Positions 16,264 to 25,200 of a stretch of DNA of 37,088 nt are shown piece after piece. The DNA is from an uncultured Kiritimatiellota bacterium (lineage in GTDB: Bacteria > Verrucomicrobiota > Kiritimatiellia > RFP12 > UBA1067). The first letter of the stretch is position 1, and the number at the start of each line of letters is the position of its first letter. Position numbers and translations under genes: made by a program. The notes beneath the pieces were generated by a model. The model did no database searches. It saw only the letters and a list, made by a program, of their open reading frames with translations, and was not told the origin of the DNA. The stretch covers positions 1 to 37,088 of the forward strand of contig CAKTZI010000038.1 in NCBI GenBank assembly GCA_934635385.1, read 5' to 3'.

Positions 16264-16632
16264 ATGGGCATCAAGCTGATTGACAAGATCAACGCCGAGC
16301 AGACCGCCGGCCTTGCGGAGAAGAACTTCCCCGAGTTCAAGACGGGCGACATCGTCCGCGTCTCGATCAAGATCAAGGAAGGCGACAAGTTCCGCGTTCA
16401 GGACTTCGAGGGCAAGGTCCTCGCGATCGACAACGGCCGCAAGAACGCCTCCGGCAACTTCACGGTGTCGCGCGACAGCTACGGCGTGCGCGTCGAGAAG
16501 CTCTTCCCGTTCTGCAGCCCCTGGATCCAGGCGATCAAGGTGGTGAAGAAGGGCAACGGCTGGCGCGCGAAGCTCTATACGGAGCGCACGTTCTGCTCGC
16601 ACAAGGCGGTGCGCAAGCTCGTCAAGAAATAA
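16264..16632 (+). CDS. rplS: 50S ribosomal protein L19
   Basis: The 122-residue protein shows the L19 core: FKTGDIVRVSIKIKEGDKFRVQDFEGKVLAI, then NFTVSRDSYGVRVEKLFPFCSPWIQAIKVVKKG and RAKLYTERT. L19 sits at the 30S-50S interface. A strong AAGGAGG lies nine bases before ATG 16264. The C-terminus (FCSHKAVRKLVKK) departs from the usual GKAARIKE ending and contains extra cysteines. It ends the rpsP operon and is followed by a clear terminator. Confidence 0.93.
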   Translation: MGIKLIDKINAEQTAGLAEKNFPEFKTGDIVRVSIKIKEGDKFRVQDFEGKVLAIDNGRKNASGNFTVSRDSYGVRVEKLFPFCSPWIQAIKVVKKGNGWRAKLYTERTFCSHKAVRKLVKK

Positions 16633-16660
16633 GACATCCGATCGGCGGATGATCAGGAAG

Positions 16661-16693
16661 CGGGCGATGCCTTCGGGCGTCGCCCGATTTCTT
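16661..16693 (+). terminator. Rho-independent terminator of rpsP-rplS
   Basis: CGGGCGATGCC (16661-16671) pairs with GGCGTCGCCCG (16676-16686) over 11 bp with one G-T wobble, closed by a TTCG tetraloop, then ATTTCTTTCC. Confidence 0.85.
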
Positions 16694-16714
16694 TCCGTAT
16701 CGGCCGTCCAAAAG

Positions 16715-16723
16715 TGGTATAAT
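16715..16723 (+). promoter_or_regulatory. Extended -10 promoter of the hydG-like gene
   Basis: TGGTATAAT places a perfect -10 at 16718-16723 with the TGn extension. No -35 of quality is present at 16-18 bases. The start codon is 41 bases downstream, with AAGGAGAGG before it. Confidence 0.6.
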
Positions 16724-16764
16724 ACGCTTTTCATCATTTCATAAGGAGAGGAAACAGGCGCACG

Positions 16765-18297
16765 ATGGCAGACTGCTCGCACATTCGCAGGTTCACGGAC
16801 GCGGCGGACTACACGAAGAACTTCATCGTTCCGGACGAGATCGACAAGTACCTGCCCGGCGGCAGGCACTTCATCGACGACGCGGAAATCAGCCGCCTCA
16901 TCGCCGAGACGGACGGCAAGGCCCCCGACCCGGTGCGCGTGCGGGAAATCATTGCGAAGGCCGAGTCGACCTGCGAGACGCTGCGCCCGGAGGAGACGGC
17001 CGTCCTCATGCAGGTCACGGATCCCGCGCTCTTCGAGGAGATGCGCGCGGCGGCAGACCGCATCAAGCACAAGGTCTACGACAACCGCATCGTCATGTTC
17101 GCGCCGCTCTACCTGTCGAACCTCTGCGTGAACGGCTGCCGCTACTGCGGCTTCCGCGAGGGGAACGCCCTGCAGAAGCGCCGCGTCCTCACGATGGACG
17201 AGCTGCGCGAGGAGCTGGACGTCCTCGCGGGCCGCATCGGCCACAAGCGGCTCATCGCCGTCTACGGGGAGCATCCGACGACCTCGACCGAGTACATTGC
17301 CGAGACGATCGAGACGTGCTACGCCCACAAGGCGCCCGCGCCGCGCACGGGCAAGCTCAACTCGATCCGCCGCGTGAACGTGAACGCCGCGCCGCTGCCC
17401 GTCGCCGACCTGAAGGTGCTGCGGTCGGTTGGCATCGGCACGTTCCAGGTCTTTCAGGAGACGTACAACCGCAAGCTCTACGAGTCGATGCACCCGTCAT
17501 GGAGCGTGAAGGGCAACTACGACTGGCGCACGACGTGCTTCCACCGCTGTTTGGAGGCGGGCGTGGACGACGTGGGCTTCGGCGTCCTCTACGGCCTCTG
17601 CGACTGGCGCTACGAGCTGCTGGCGACGGTCATGCACGCGCGCGACCTGGAGCGGTGGTTCAACATCGGGCCGCACACGCTCTCGTTCCCGCGCCTCGAG
17701 CCGGCGAGCGGCACGCGCGTGCCGGAGGAGTCGCCGTGGCTCATCGACGACGCGACGTTCGCGCGCATCCTCGTCATCGCGCGCCTCTCCGTGCCCTACA
17801 CGGGCATCATCGTCACGGCGCGCGAAAGCCCGGCCTCGCGCAACCGGGTGCTGGACCACGGCATGACGCAGCTCGACTGCTCCTCGAACATCGCGATCAA
17901 GGGCTACAGCGACTTCGCCGACGAGGCGCACCAGGAGAAGGAGCGCCAGCAGTTCATGCTCGGCGACAGCCGCTCCATCGACGAGATGGTGCGCTACCTC
18001 GCGGGGCGCGGCGTCATCACGTCGTTCTGCACGGCGGGCTACCGCTGCGGGCGGACGGGCGGGTGCATCATGGACGCGCTGAAGACGGGGCGCGAGGGCA
18101 AGTTCTGCAAGATCAACGCGGTGCTGACGTTCCGCGAGTGGCTGGACGACTTCGCGTCCGACGCGACGCGCGCGATCGGCGACCGGCTGATCGAGAAGGA
18201 GCTTGCGGACATCAGGGCGTGGCTGCCGAAGTTCTACCCGACGGTGCTGAAGCAGTACGAGGCGACGTGCCGGGGCGAACGCGACCTCTTTTTCTGA
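16765..18297 (+). CDS. hydG: HydG-like radical SAM enzyme (tyrosine lyase) with altered C-terminal cluster motif
   Basis: HydG splits tyrosine to make CO and cyanide for the H-cluster of [FeFe] hydrogenase. The 510-residue product carries the radical SAM motif CVNGCRYCGF (C121, C125, C128) and the HydG/ThiH-type barrel (RRVNVNAAPLPVADLKVLRSVGIGTFQVFQETY; HPSWSVKGNYDWR; GVDDVGFGVLYGLCDWRYE). The C-terminal domain, present in HydG and absent from ThiH, is here: SFCTAGYRCGRTG..C.....GKFCKINAVLTFREWLDDFAS. Canonical HydG keeps CX2CX22C for a second Fe-S cluster. C422 and C448 fit, but the middle position is Gly425; nearby Cys428 and Cys434 might substitute. No hydrogenase, HydE or HydF lies in the window. 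It is followed 10 bases later by an ABC-F gene. Confidence 0.8.
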   Translation: MADCSHIRRFTDAADYTKNFIVPDEIDKYLPGGRHFIDDAEISRLIAETDGKAPDPVRVREIIAKAESTCETLRPEETAVLMQVTDPALFEEMRAAADRIKHKVYDNRIVMFAPLYLSNLCVNGCRYCGFREGNALQKRRVLTMDELREELDVLAGRIGHKRLIAVYGEHPTTSTEYIAETIETCYAHKAPAPRTGKLNSIRRVNVNAAPLPVADLKVLRSVGIGTFQVFQETYNRKLYESMHPSWSVKGNYDWRTTCFHRCLEAGVDDVGFGVLYGLCDWRYELLATVMHARDLERWFNIGPHTLSFPRLEPASGTRVPEESPWLIDDATFARILVIARLSVPYTGIIVTARESPASRNRVLDHGMTQLDCSSNIAIKGYSDFADEAHQEKERQQFMLGDSRSIDEMVRYLAGRGVITSFCTAGYRCGRTGGCIMDALKTGREGKFCKINAVLTFREWLDDFASDATRAIGDRLIEKELADIRAWLPKFYPTVLKQYEATCRGERDLFF

Positions 18298-18307
18298 GGA
18301 CAGGACC

Positions 18308-19969
18308 ATGAGCGACTTTCTCCTTTCACTGAAAGACGTCTCGCTCGCGTTCGGCGGGCCGCAGATTCTCGACAGGGTTTCGCTGTCGATTTCCAAGGGG
18401 CTGCGCGCCGCGCTGACGGGTCGCAACGGCGAGGGCAAGTCGACGCTTTTCAAGGTCATTGCCGGGACGCTTGAACCTGATGCGGGCGAAATCGTGCGCG
18501 CGCCGAACCTGAAGGTCGCCTACGTCTCGCAGGGCGTGGACGATGCCGACGAGGGCAAGGGCGCGCGTTCCGGCGGCGAAATCCGCCGCGCACGGCTGGA
18601 GGAGGCGATCCTGTCGCAGCCCGACATCCTGCTCCTCGACGAGCCGACGAACCACCTGGACGTCGAGGCCATCGACTGGCTGGAGGGCATGATCCGCCGG
18701 CAGCGCGAGATGGCGGTGCTGGTCGTGACGCACGACCGCCGCTTCCTGAAGCGCGTGGCGACGAAGATCTTCGACCTGGATCGCGGCGAGCTGTCCGGCT
18801 GGGAATGCGACTACCCGACGTTCGTGCGCCGCAAGGCCGAGCTGCTGGCGGACGAGGCCGTCTACTGGGCGCGCAAGTCGAAGAAGCTCGCGCAGGAGGA
18901 GGCGTGGATCCGGCGCGGCGTGAAGGCGCGCACGACGCGGAACGAGGGGCGCGTCGCCGCGCTGATGAAGCTGCGCGAGGAGTTCGCCGCGCGCCGCGAG
19001 CAGGTCGGCACGTCCACGATGAAGCTCGACACGGCGGCGCCCGGCGGCGTGCGCGTGCTGAAGATCGAGAACCTCGGCTTCTCATACGGCGAACGGAAAA
19101 TCGTGTCGGGTTTCACGGCGGACGTCCTGCGTGGCGAGCGGATCGGCATTCTCGGTCGCAATGGCGCGGGCAAGACGACGCTCCTGAAGCTGCTGACGGG
19201 GCAGCTCGCGCCGACCGAAGGCTCGGTCACGCGCGGCACGAATGTCGCGCTCGCGTTCCTCGACCAGCTGCGCGGCGAGCTGAATCCCGAGCTGACGGTC
19301 GGCGAGAACATCGCGAGCGACCGCGACGAGGTCGTTGTCGGCGGCGTCAAGAAGCACGTCTACTCGTATCTTGCGGACTTCCTGTTTTCGCCTGCGCGCG
19401 TGCGCACGCCGGTGAAGGCGCTGTCGGGCGGCGAACGCGCGCGCCTCATGCTCGCGAAGCTTTTTCTGAAGCCGGCGAACCTGCTCGTCATGGACGAGCC
19501 GACGAACGACCTCGACATCGAGACGCTGGAACTCCTTGAAGAGCAGCTGCTGAACTACACGGGCACGCTGCTGCTCGTGAGCCACGACCGCGAATTCCTC
19601 GACAACGTCGTCACCTCGACGTTCGTGCTGGAAGGCGACGGCGCGGTGCGCTGCTTCCCCGGCGGCTACGAGGACTACGTTCGGCAGCGAGGAGAAGGAA
19701 AAAGTAAGAAGGAAGAGGGAAGAAGTGCGGAGGAAAATAAACCCTCCAAACCTTCCGAACCTCCCAAACCTTCCAAACTCTCCTACAAGGAGAAACGCGA
19801 GCTTGAAGCCCTGCCGGCGCAGATCGAGGCATTGGAAAAGGAGATTGCCGACATCCACGCGGCCGATCCTGTGAAGGAATACGCGCGCTATGCGGACTTG
19901 CCCGCGCGGGAAGCCGAACTTGAACGGCTTGTCGATCGCTGGGCCGCGCTCGCCGAGCGGGACGCCTGA
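18308..19969 (+). CDS. ABC-F family ATPase (Uup-like), first domain shortened
   Basis: ABC-F proteins are soluble twin-ATPase factors that act on ribosomes or, for Uup, on DNA/ribosome-linked processes; there are no membrane segments. The 553-residue product has NBD1 with Walker A GRNGEGKST (about 38-46), signature-like RSGGE, Walker B ILLLDEPTNHLD and VTHDRRF; a linker of charged helices (about 180-240); NBD2 with GRNGAGKTT, LSGGERARLMLAKLF, LLVMDEPTNDLD and SHDREF; and a Uup-like C-terminal coiled coil after a low-complexity KPSKPSEPPKPSK linker. In NBD1 only about 20 residues separate the Q-loop region (VAYVSQ) from the signature, so most of the helical subdomain is missing. ATG 18308 has GAGGACAGGA upstream. 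Confidence 0.85.
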   Translation: MSDFLLSLKDVSLAFGGPQILDRVSLSISKGLRAALTGRNGEGKSTLFKVIAGTLEPDAGEIVRAPNLKVAYVSQGVDDADEGKGARSGGEIRRARLEEAILSQPDILLLDEPTNHLDVEAIDWLEGMIRRQREMAVLVVTHDRRFLKRVATKIFDLDRGELSGWECDYPTFVRRKAELLADEAVYWARKSKKLAQEEAWIRRGVKARTTRNEGRVAALMKLREEFAARREQVGTSTMKLDTAAPGGVRVLKIENLGFSYGERKIVSGFTADVLRGERIGILGRNGAGKTTLLKLLTGQLAPTEGSVTRGTNVALAFLDQLRGELNPELTVGENIASDRDEVVVGGVKKHVYSYLADFLFSPARVRTPVKALSGGERARLMLAKLFLKPANLLVMDEPTNDLDIETLELLEEQLLNYTGTLLLVSHDREFLDNVVTSTFVLEGDGAVRCFPGGYEDYVRQRGEGKSKKEEGRSAEENKPSKPSEPPKPSKLSYKEKRELEALPAQIEALEKEIADIHAADPVKEYARYADLPAREAELERLVDRWAALAERDA

Positions 19970-19986
19970 AGCGCGGGCCGTCGGGG

Positions 19987-20007
19987 AGCCCACGATGGGC
20001 TGCTTTT
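19987..20007 (+). terminator. Possible terminator after the ABC-F gene
   Basis: AGCCCA (19987-19992) and TGGGCT (19996-20001) form a 6-bp stem with a CGA loop, followed by GCTTTT. A second small hairpin, CCCC-ATTT-GGGG, lies at 20008-20019. Confidence 0.45.
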
Positions 20008-20024
20008 CCCCATTTGGGGTGGGC

Positions 20025-20037
20025 GGGACAGGCCCCC
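20025..20037 (+). repeat. Solo REP copy abutting the tetR promoter
   Basis: GGGACAGGCCCCC is the same element as in the 14.5-kb array. It ends exactly where the tetR -35 hexamer begins (20038). Confidence 0.65.
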
Positions 20038-20067
20038 TTGACATACCTACCTGAAAGTATGTATAAT
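20038..20067 (+). promoter_or_regulatory. tetR promoter with embedded palindromic operator
   Basis: A perfect -35 TTGACA (20038-20043) and perfect -10 TATAAT (20062-20067) are 18 bases apart. Between and overlapping them, ACATACCT (20041-20048) faces AAGTATGT (20055-20062), a near-perfect 22-bp palindrome. It resembles the ACATAC...GTATGT operator of AcrR-type repressors, so repressor binding would block RNA polymerase. The ATG is 11 bases after the -10, so the transcript should be almost leaderless. Confidence 0.75.
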
Positions 20068-20078
20068 ACGCGCCCGTT

Positions 20079-20750
20079 ATGCCAAGAAGGACGAAAGAGG
20101 ACGCACAGCGGACGCGCGAGAGGATTCTCGCGAGCGCCCTTGCGCTCTTTTCCGCGAAGGGCTACGAGCGCACGACGTTCACGGACATCGCCGCGCGGCT
20201 GAAGCTCACGAAGGGCGCGGTCTACTGGCACTTCGACTCGAAGGAGAAGCTGATCGAGGAGCTGGTGCGCCTCGCGCTCGCGAAGTTCCGCCGCCAGATC
20301 GAGGAGCTGATGCCGGACGGCGCGCTGACGTTCCCCGCCGTGGCGGAGATGATGGTGCGCAACGCCGAGCAGGTCGTCTCCGACCCGAAGGGCGCGGCGT
20401 TCTTCCGCCTGATGAAGTGCCAGATCCGCTGGGGCGACGACTCGATGGCGGCGGTGCGCCAGAACCTGCTGACGAACCGCCAGTTCGGCCCGAAGGAGGC
20501 GTTCATGCGGGCGATCGCGAACGACGTCGCCGCCGGGCGCATCCGCCAGACGGCCAACGCCGAGGAGATCGCGACGGTCTCGCTGGCGATCTGGGACGGG
20601 CTGGTGCAGGCGCATCTCGACCGCTTCCTCGCGTGCGACATGGCGACGACGTTGCGCCACGCCTACGGCGCGATCTGGGACGGGGTAAAAGCGCGAACGG
20701 CGAATGACAAGAGTGACGTGGGGGACGTGCGGACAGGAGACCTTGAATGA
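20079..20750 (+). CDS. TetR/AcrR-family transcriptional repressor of the efflux operon
   Basis: The 223-residue protein begins with the AcrR-type DNA-binding domain: RRTKEDAQRTRERILASALALFSAKGYERTTFTDIAARLKLTKGAVYWHFDSKEKLIEEL (helix-turn-helix about 33-56). The rest is the helical ligand-binding/dimer domain, ending in a short charged tail. Members with this N-terminus repress adjacent RND pumps and release DNA on binding drugs or bile-like compounds. The gene lies 102 bases before the adaptor gene on the same strand, and its own promoter carries a matching palindrome, so autoregulation and co-regulation of the pump are likely. Confidence 0.88.
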   Translation: MPRRTKEDAQRTRERILASALALFSAKGYERTTFTDIAARLKLTKGAVYWHFDSKEKLIEELVRLALAKFRRQIEELMPDGALTFPAVAEMMVRNAEQVVSDPKGAAFFRLMKCQIRWGDDSMAAVRQNLLTNRQFGPKEAFMRAIANDVAAGRIRQTANAEEIATVSLAIWDGLVQAHLDRFLACDMATTLRHAYGAIWDGVKARTANDKSDVGDVRTGDLE

Positions 20751-20852
20751 TGATTGGGCCTCAGGTCTCTCAAGACTTCCGTGTCACTCAAGTCAACAGT
20801 TTGAAATTTGAAATCTGAAAAATAATCAAGCAAAAAAAGGAAAAACAAAAAA

Positions 20853-22070
20853 ATGAGCGAAACGAACTCGAAAGTCGGCAGCGCGATTGCGGCGCTGGTG
20901 TTGGCGGCGGTCTGCGTGGCCGGCGGTTGGATCGGTTGCGGCATCTACTCGGCCGCGGCGGCGAAGAAGGCGTCGGCGCAAAGTGCCGCGCAGATGGCGG
21001 CGATGCGCGGCCAGGCGCAGACGGTGTCCGTCACCGAGGTGAAGGAGATGCCCTACAACCTGCCCGAGCAGTACATCGCGCACGCCGAGGCGGTGGCCGA
21101 GGTCGACCTTCTGCCGCAGGTTGACGGCTACATCAAGGAGATCAAGTTCAAGGAGGGCGACGTCGTGCGCGAGGGCCAGCTCCTCTACGTGATGGACGAC
21201 GAGAAGTACGAGGCCGTCGTCGGGCAGGCGAAGGCCGACCTCAACGCGGCGGAGGCCGAGGCCCGCCGGGCGCGCCGCTACTACGAGCGCATGGAGAAGG
21301 CGGACGAGCGCGGCATCACCCAGCTGGAGCGCGACAACGCCGAGGCGGCGGCTGAGAAGGCCGACGCGGCGGTGCTGCAGGCGAAGGCGAACCTCGTCGT
21401 CGCCGAGTACAACTGCAAGAAGGCGAAGATCTTCGCGCCGATCTCCGGCCAGATCGGCAAGACGTCCGCCCACGTCGGCGACTACGTGGCGCCGTCGAAG
21501 GGCGCGCTCGCCCACATCGTGCAGATCGACCCGATCCGCGTGAGCTTCCCGATGACCGACCGCGCGTTTCTCGCGTGGCGCAAGGCAGTGAAGGACGGCA
21601 AGCAGGACGAGAACCGCCTGCGCCTCATGCTGCCGGACGGCACGGAATACGACCGGGAGGGCGCGTGGGACTTCGACGACAACGAGATGTCGAAGACGAC
21701 GGCCTCGATCATCCTGCGCCTGCGCTTCGCGAACCCCGACCGCCTGCTCGTGCCGGGCACGTACCTGACGGTGCTGGCGGACCTCAAGAACCCGCCGTTG
21801 TACCCGACCGTGCCGCAGTCGGCGATCATCGACCTGCCGGGCGGCAACCTCGGCGTCTACGTGCTGCGGGAGGGCGACGTCGTGGAGGCCGTGCCGGTCG
21901 AGACGCGCCCGATGCACGACGGCTTCGTGCCGGTCGTCAAGGGCCTGAAGGTCGGCGAGAAGGTCGTCTCCTCGGGGACGCGCAAGCTCAAGAACGGCAC
22001 GAAGGTCACGTTTGTCGAGGCGACGCCGAACGAGGAGAACACCCCCGGCTGGAAGGGTGTGCAGCTGTAG
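20853..22070 (+). CDS. RND efflux periplasmic adaptor (membrane fusion protein)
   Basis: The 405-residue adaptor links an inner-membrane RND pump to an outer-membrane channel. An N-terminal hydrophobic anchor (about 10-30, AIAALVLAAVCVAGGWIGC) is followed by the lipoyl/barrel-sandwich half motif (VDLLPQVDGYIKEIKFKEGDVVREGQLLYVMD, about 85-115), an alpha-hairpin (about 120-180), the second lipoyl half (KIFAPISGQIGKTSAHVGDYV) and the beta-barrel and membrane-proximal domains (VPQSAIIDLPGGNLGVYVL..). AAAAAAAGG lies 12 bases before ATG 20853 in an A-rich leader. An 8-bp repeat array begins two bases after its stop. AcrA/MexA-type identity is secure; substrates are not known. Confidence 0.9.
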   Translation: MSETNSKVGSAIAALVLAAVCVAGGWIGCGIYSAAAAKKASAQSAAQMAAMRGQAQTVSVTEVKEMPYNLPEQYIAHAEAVAEVDLLPQVDGYIKEIKFKEGDVVREGQLLYVMDDEKYEAVVGQAKADLNAAEAEARRARRYYERMEKADERGITQLERDNAEAAAEKADAAVLQAKANLVVAEYNCKKAKIFAPISGQIGKTSAHVGDYVAPSKGALAHIVQIDPIRVSFPMTDRAFLAWRKAVKDGKQDENRLRLMLPDGTEYDREGAWDFDDNEMSKTTASIILRLRFANPDRLLVPGTYLTVLADLKNPPLYPTVPQSAIIDLPGGNLGVYVLREGDVVEAVPVETRPMHDGFVPVVKGLKVGEKVVSSGTRKLKNGTKVTFVEATPNEENTPGWKGVQL

Positions 22071-22072
22071 GA

Positions 22073-22186
22073 AATAATCGAATAATCGAATGAGCGAATT
22101 CTTGAATGACTCGACCATTCGCTGATTTGATCATTCGACAATTCGATCATTCGATCATTCGATAATTCGATTATTCGCCCATTTCG
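22073..22186 (+). repeat. Array of 8-bp repeats (ATCATTCG type), 14 units
   Basis: Starting at 22073 the sequence falls into 8-base units: AATAATCG twice, AATGAGCG, AATTCTTG, a 9-base unit, ACCATTCG, CTGATTTG, ATCATTCG, ACAATTCG, ATCATTCG twice, ATAATTCG, ATTATTCG and a 9-base CCCATTTCG. The left units are reverse complements of the right-hand type, so the array is itself partly palindromic. It fills nearly the whole gap between adaptor and pump genes. Confidence 0.85.
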
Positions 22187-22213
22187 ATAATTAAACATCA
22201 ATCTTGAATACCT

Positions 22214-25200
22214 ATGAAACTCGGAATCAGAGCGAGCATTGACAAGATCAAGACCTTCTCGCGGGTCTTCGTCGAGCGGCCGCGCTTCGCGATGGTCATC
22301 TCCCTCGTCCTCACGATGGCGGGCGTGATGGCGATCACGAAGCTCCCGGTCGCCCAGTATCCCCAGCTCACCCCGCCGGAGATCACCGTCACCTACAACT
22401 ACCCCGGCGCGAACGCCCGCGAGGTGCTGAACACGATCGCGACGCCGCTGGAGGACGAGATCAACGGCGTGGACGACATGATCTACATGTCGGCGGACTG
22501 CACGGACGACGGCCAGTACCAGCTGAGCGTCTCCTTCGAGGTCGAGTCCGACCGCGACATGGACCTCGTGAAGGTGCAGAACCGCATCTCGCAGGCCGAG
22601 GCGAAGCTCCCGGCGGAGGCCAAGGAGCTCGGCGGAACCGTCCGCGCGCAGTCGACGGACTTCCTCGGCTTCTTCACGCTGCGCTCGCCGAAGGGCACGA
22701 TGTCGCGCCTGGAGATCTCCGACTACGCCTACGCGAACATCAAGCCGGTGCTGCTGCGCGTCGCGGGCGTGGGCGAGGCGACGATCTACGGGCCGAAGCT
22801 CGCGGTCCGCGTCTGGCTCGACCCGCAGCGCATGGCCGCGCAGGGCATGAACTCCGAGGAGGTCATCGCCGCGATCTCGAAGCAGAACATCCAGGCCTCG
22901 CTCGGCAACATCGGCGCGTCGCCGACCGGGCCGCACGGCGCCTACACGTACACGCTGCTCGCCAAGGGCCGCCTCATGACGGCGGCGGAGTTCGACGAGA
23001 TCGTCGTCCGCCGCGACGAGAACGGCGGCGTCGTCAAGCTCAAGGACGTCGCGCGCACGGAGATCGGCGAGGAAAACTACATGTTCGCCGGCCTCTTCAA
23101 CGGCGAGAACTCGATCTCCATCGGCCTCAACCAGAAGCCGGGCGCGAACGCGATCGAGGCGATGAACGAGGTCCTGGCGGCGTTCGAGCGCCTGTCGAAG
23201 GACTTCCCCGACGACCTCGAGTGGCTCGTGCCGTATGACGCGACGGACTACGTGCGGCGCACGATCAAGGAAATCGTCGAGACGCTCGTCGTCACGTTCC
23301 TGCTCGTCGTCTTCGTCTGCTACCTGTTCCTGCAGGACTGGCGCGCGACGCTGATCCCGTGCCTGACGATCCCGGTCTCCCTCTGCTCGACGTTCATCTT
23401 CATGGCGGTGATGGGCTACTCGATCAACACGCTGACGCTCTTCGGCCTCGTGCTCGCGATCGGCGTCGTCGTCGACGACTGCATCGTCGTCGTCGAGCGC
23501 GTGCAGTTCCTCATCGAGACGCGCGGCCTCAACTGCAAGGAGGCGACGATCCAGGCGATGAAGGACGTGACCTCGGCCGTCATCGCGACGACGCTCGTCC
23601 TGCTCGGCATCTTCGTGCCGATCGGCTTCATGAGCGGCATCACGGGCCGCATCTACCAGCAGTTCTCGATCACGCTCTCGGCGGCGGTCTGCTTCTCGAC
23701 GGTCTGCGCGCTGACGCTCGCGCCGGCGCTGACGTCGCTCCTCCTGCGCGAGGCGCGTCCGTTCAAGCACGGGCCGTTCGCGTGGTTCAACTGGGCGCTC
23801 AACCGCTTCAAGGGCTTCTTCGTCCGTTGCGCGAAGTGGCTCGCGAGCCGCATCTTCCTCGCGCTCATGCTGCTCGTGCTGACGATCCTCCTCACGGTGA
23901 ACGCCTTCATGTCGACGCAGACGTCGTTCATCCCGGACGAGGACCAGCGCGTCATCTTCGCCTCGCTGGAGCTGCCGGAAGGCTCGACGCGCCAGCGCTC
24001 GACGGACGTCGCCGACCGCGCGACGAAGCTCCTGCGCGAGCAGGTGCCGGAGGTGACGAGCGTCCTCTCCATCACGGGCATCTCGATGATCGGCGGACGC
24101 GGCGAGAACATGATCATGATGATCATCGACCTCAAGTCGTGGGAGGAGCGCACGCGCCCCGACCAGCAGATCTCGGCCCTGCTCGGCAAGGTGCAGTCCG
24201 TCCTCTCGCAGATCCCGGAGCCGGCCGTCAAGTGCTTCGTGCCGCCGGCGATCCCGGGCCTCGGCTCGAGCTCGGGCATCGACCTGCGCCTGCAGTCGAA
24301 GGCCGACACCGACCCGATGCGCCTCGATCAGGTGACGAAGGACGTCCTCGCCCGCCTCAACCGCCTGCCGGGCGTGATGGTCGCGTTCACGGGCTACACG
24401 GCCGACACGCCGCACCTCCGGTTCAACCTCGACCGCGACAAGGCGGAGATGTTCCAGGTCCCGGTCGCGACGGTCTACGCGACGCTGCAGAACTACCTCG
24501 GCTCGCGCTACGTGAACGACGTGAACCTCGGCACGCAGGTGAACCGCGTGACCGTCAAGTCCGACTGGTCGGGACGCGCCACGCCGGAGGCGGTCGCGCG
24601 GCTCTTCGTCCGCTCGGACGCGGGGGCGATGGTGCCCGTCGGCTCGCTCGGCACGATCACGCGCGAGCTCGGCCCGCGCACGGTCTCGCGCTACAACATG
24701 TTCCTCTCGTCCGCGATCACGGTGATGCCGAAGCCCGGCGCCGCCTCCGGCGAGATCATGGCGCAGATCAAGGACCTCTTGAAGGACGCGCTGCCGGACG
24801 ACTACGGCTACGAGTGGTCGGGCATCACGTTCCAGGAGGAGCGCAATTCCGGCTCGGCCGCGCCGCTCCTGGCGCTCGCGATCCTCTTCGGCTACCTGTT
24901 CCTCGTCGCGCAGTACGAGTCGTGGACGATTCCGCTGCCGGTGATGCTCTCGATCTTCGTGGCGGTCTTCGGCGCGCTGACGGGCCTCAAGTGGTGGGGC
25001 ATCTGGGCGACGGGCCAGCCGTATGCGCTCTCGATCTACGCGCAGCTCGGTCTCGTCCTGCTCATCGGCCTCGCGTCGAAGAACGCGATCCTGATCGTCG
25101 AGTTCGCGAAGGACAAGCGCGAGATCGAGCACTGCTCGATCGTGGACGCGGCCGGCATGGCGGCGGGCGAGCGTCTGCGCGCGCTCCTGATGACGGCGCT

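Noticed and set aside
22073..22186. CRISPR array
   Set aside because: Units are 8 bases with no separate spacers, and no cas genes are nearby.
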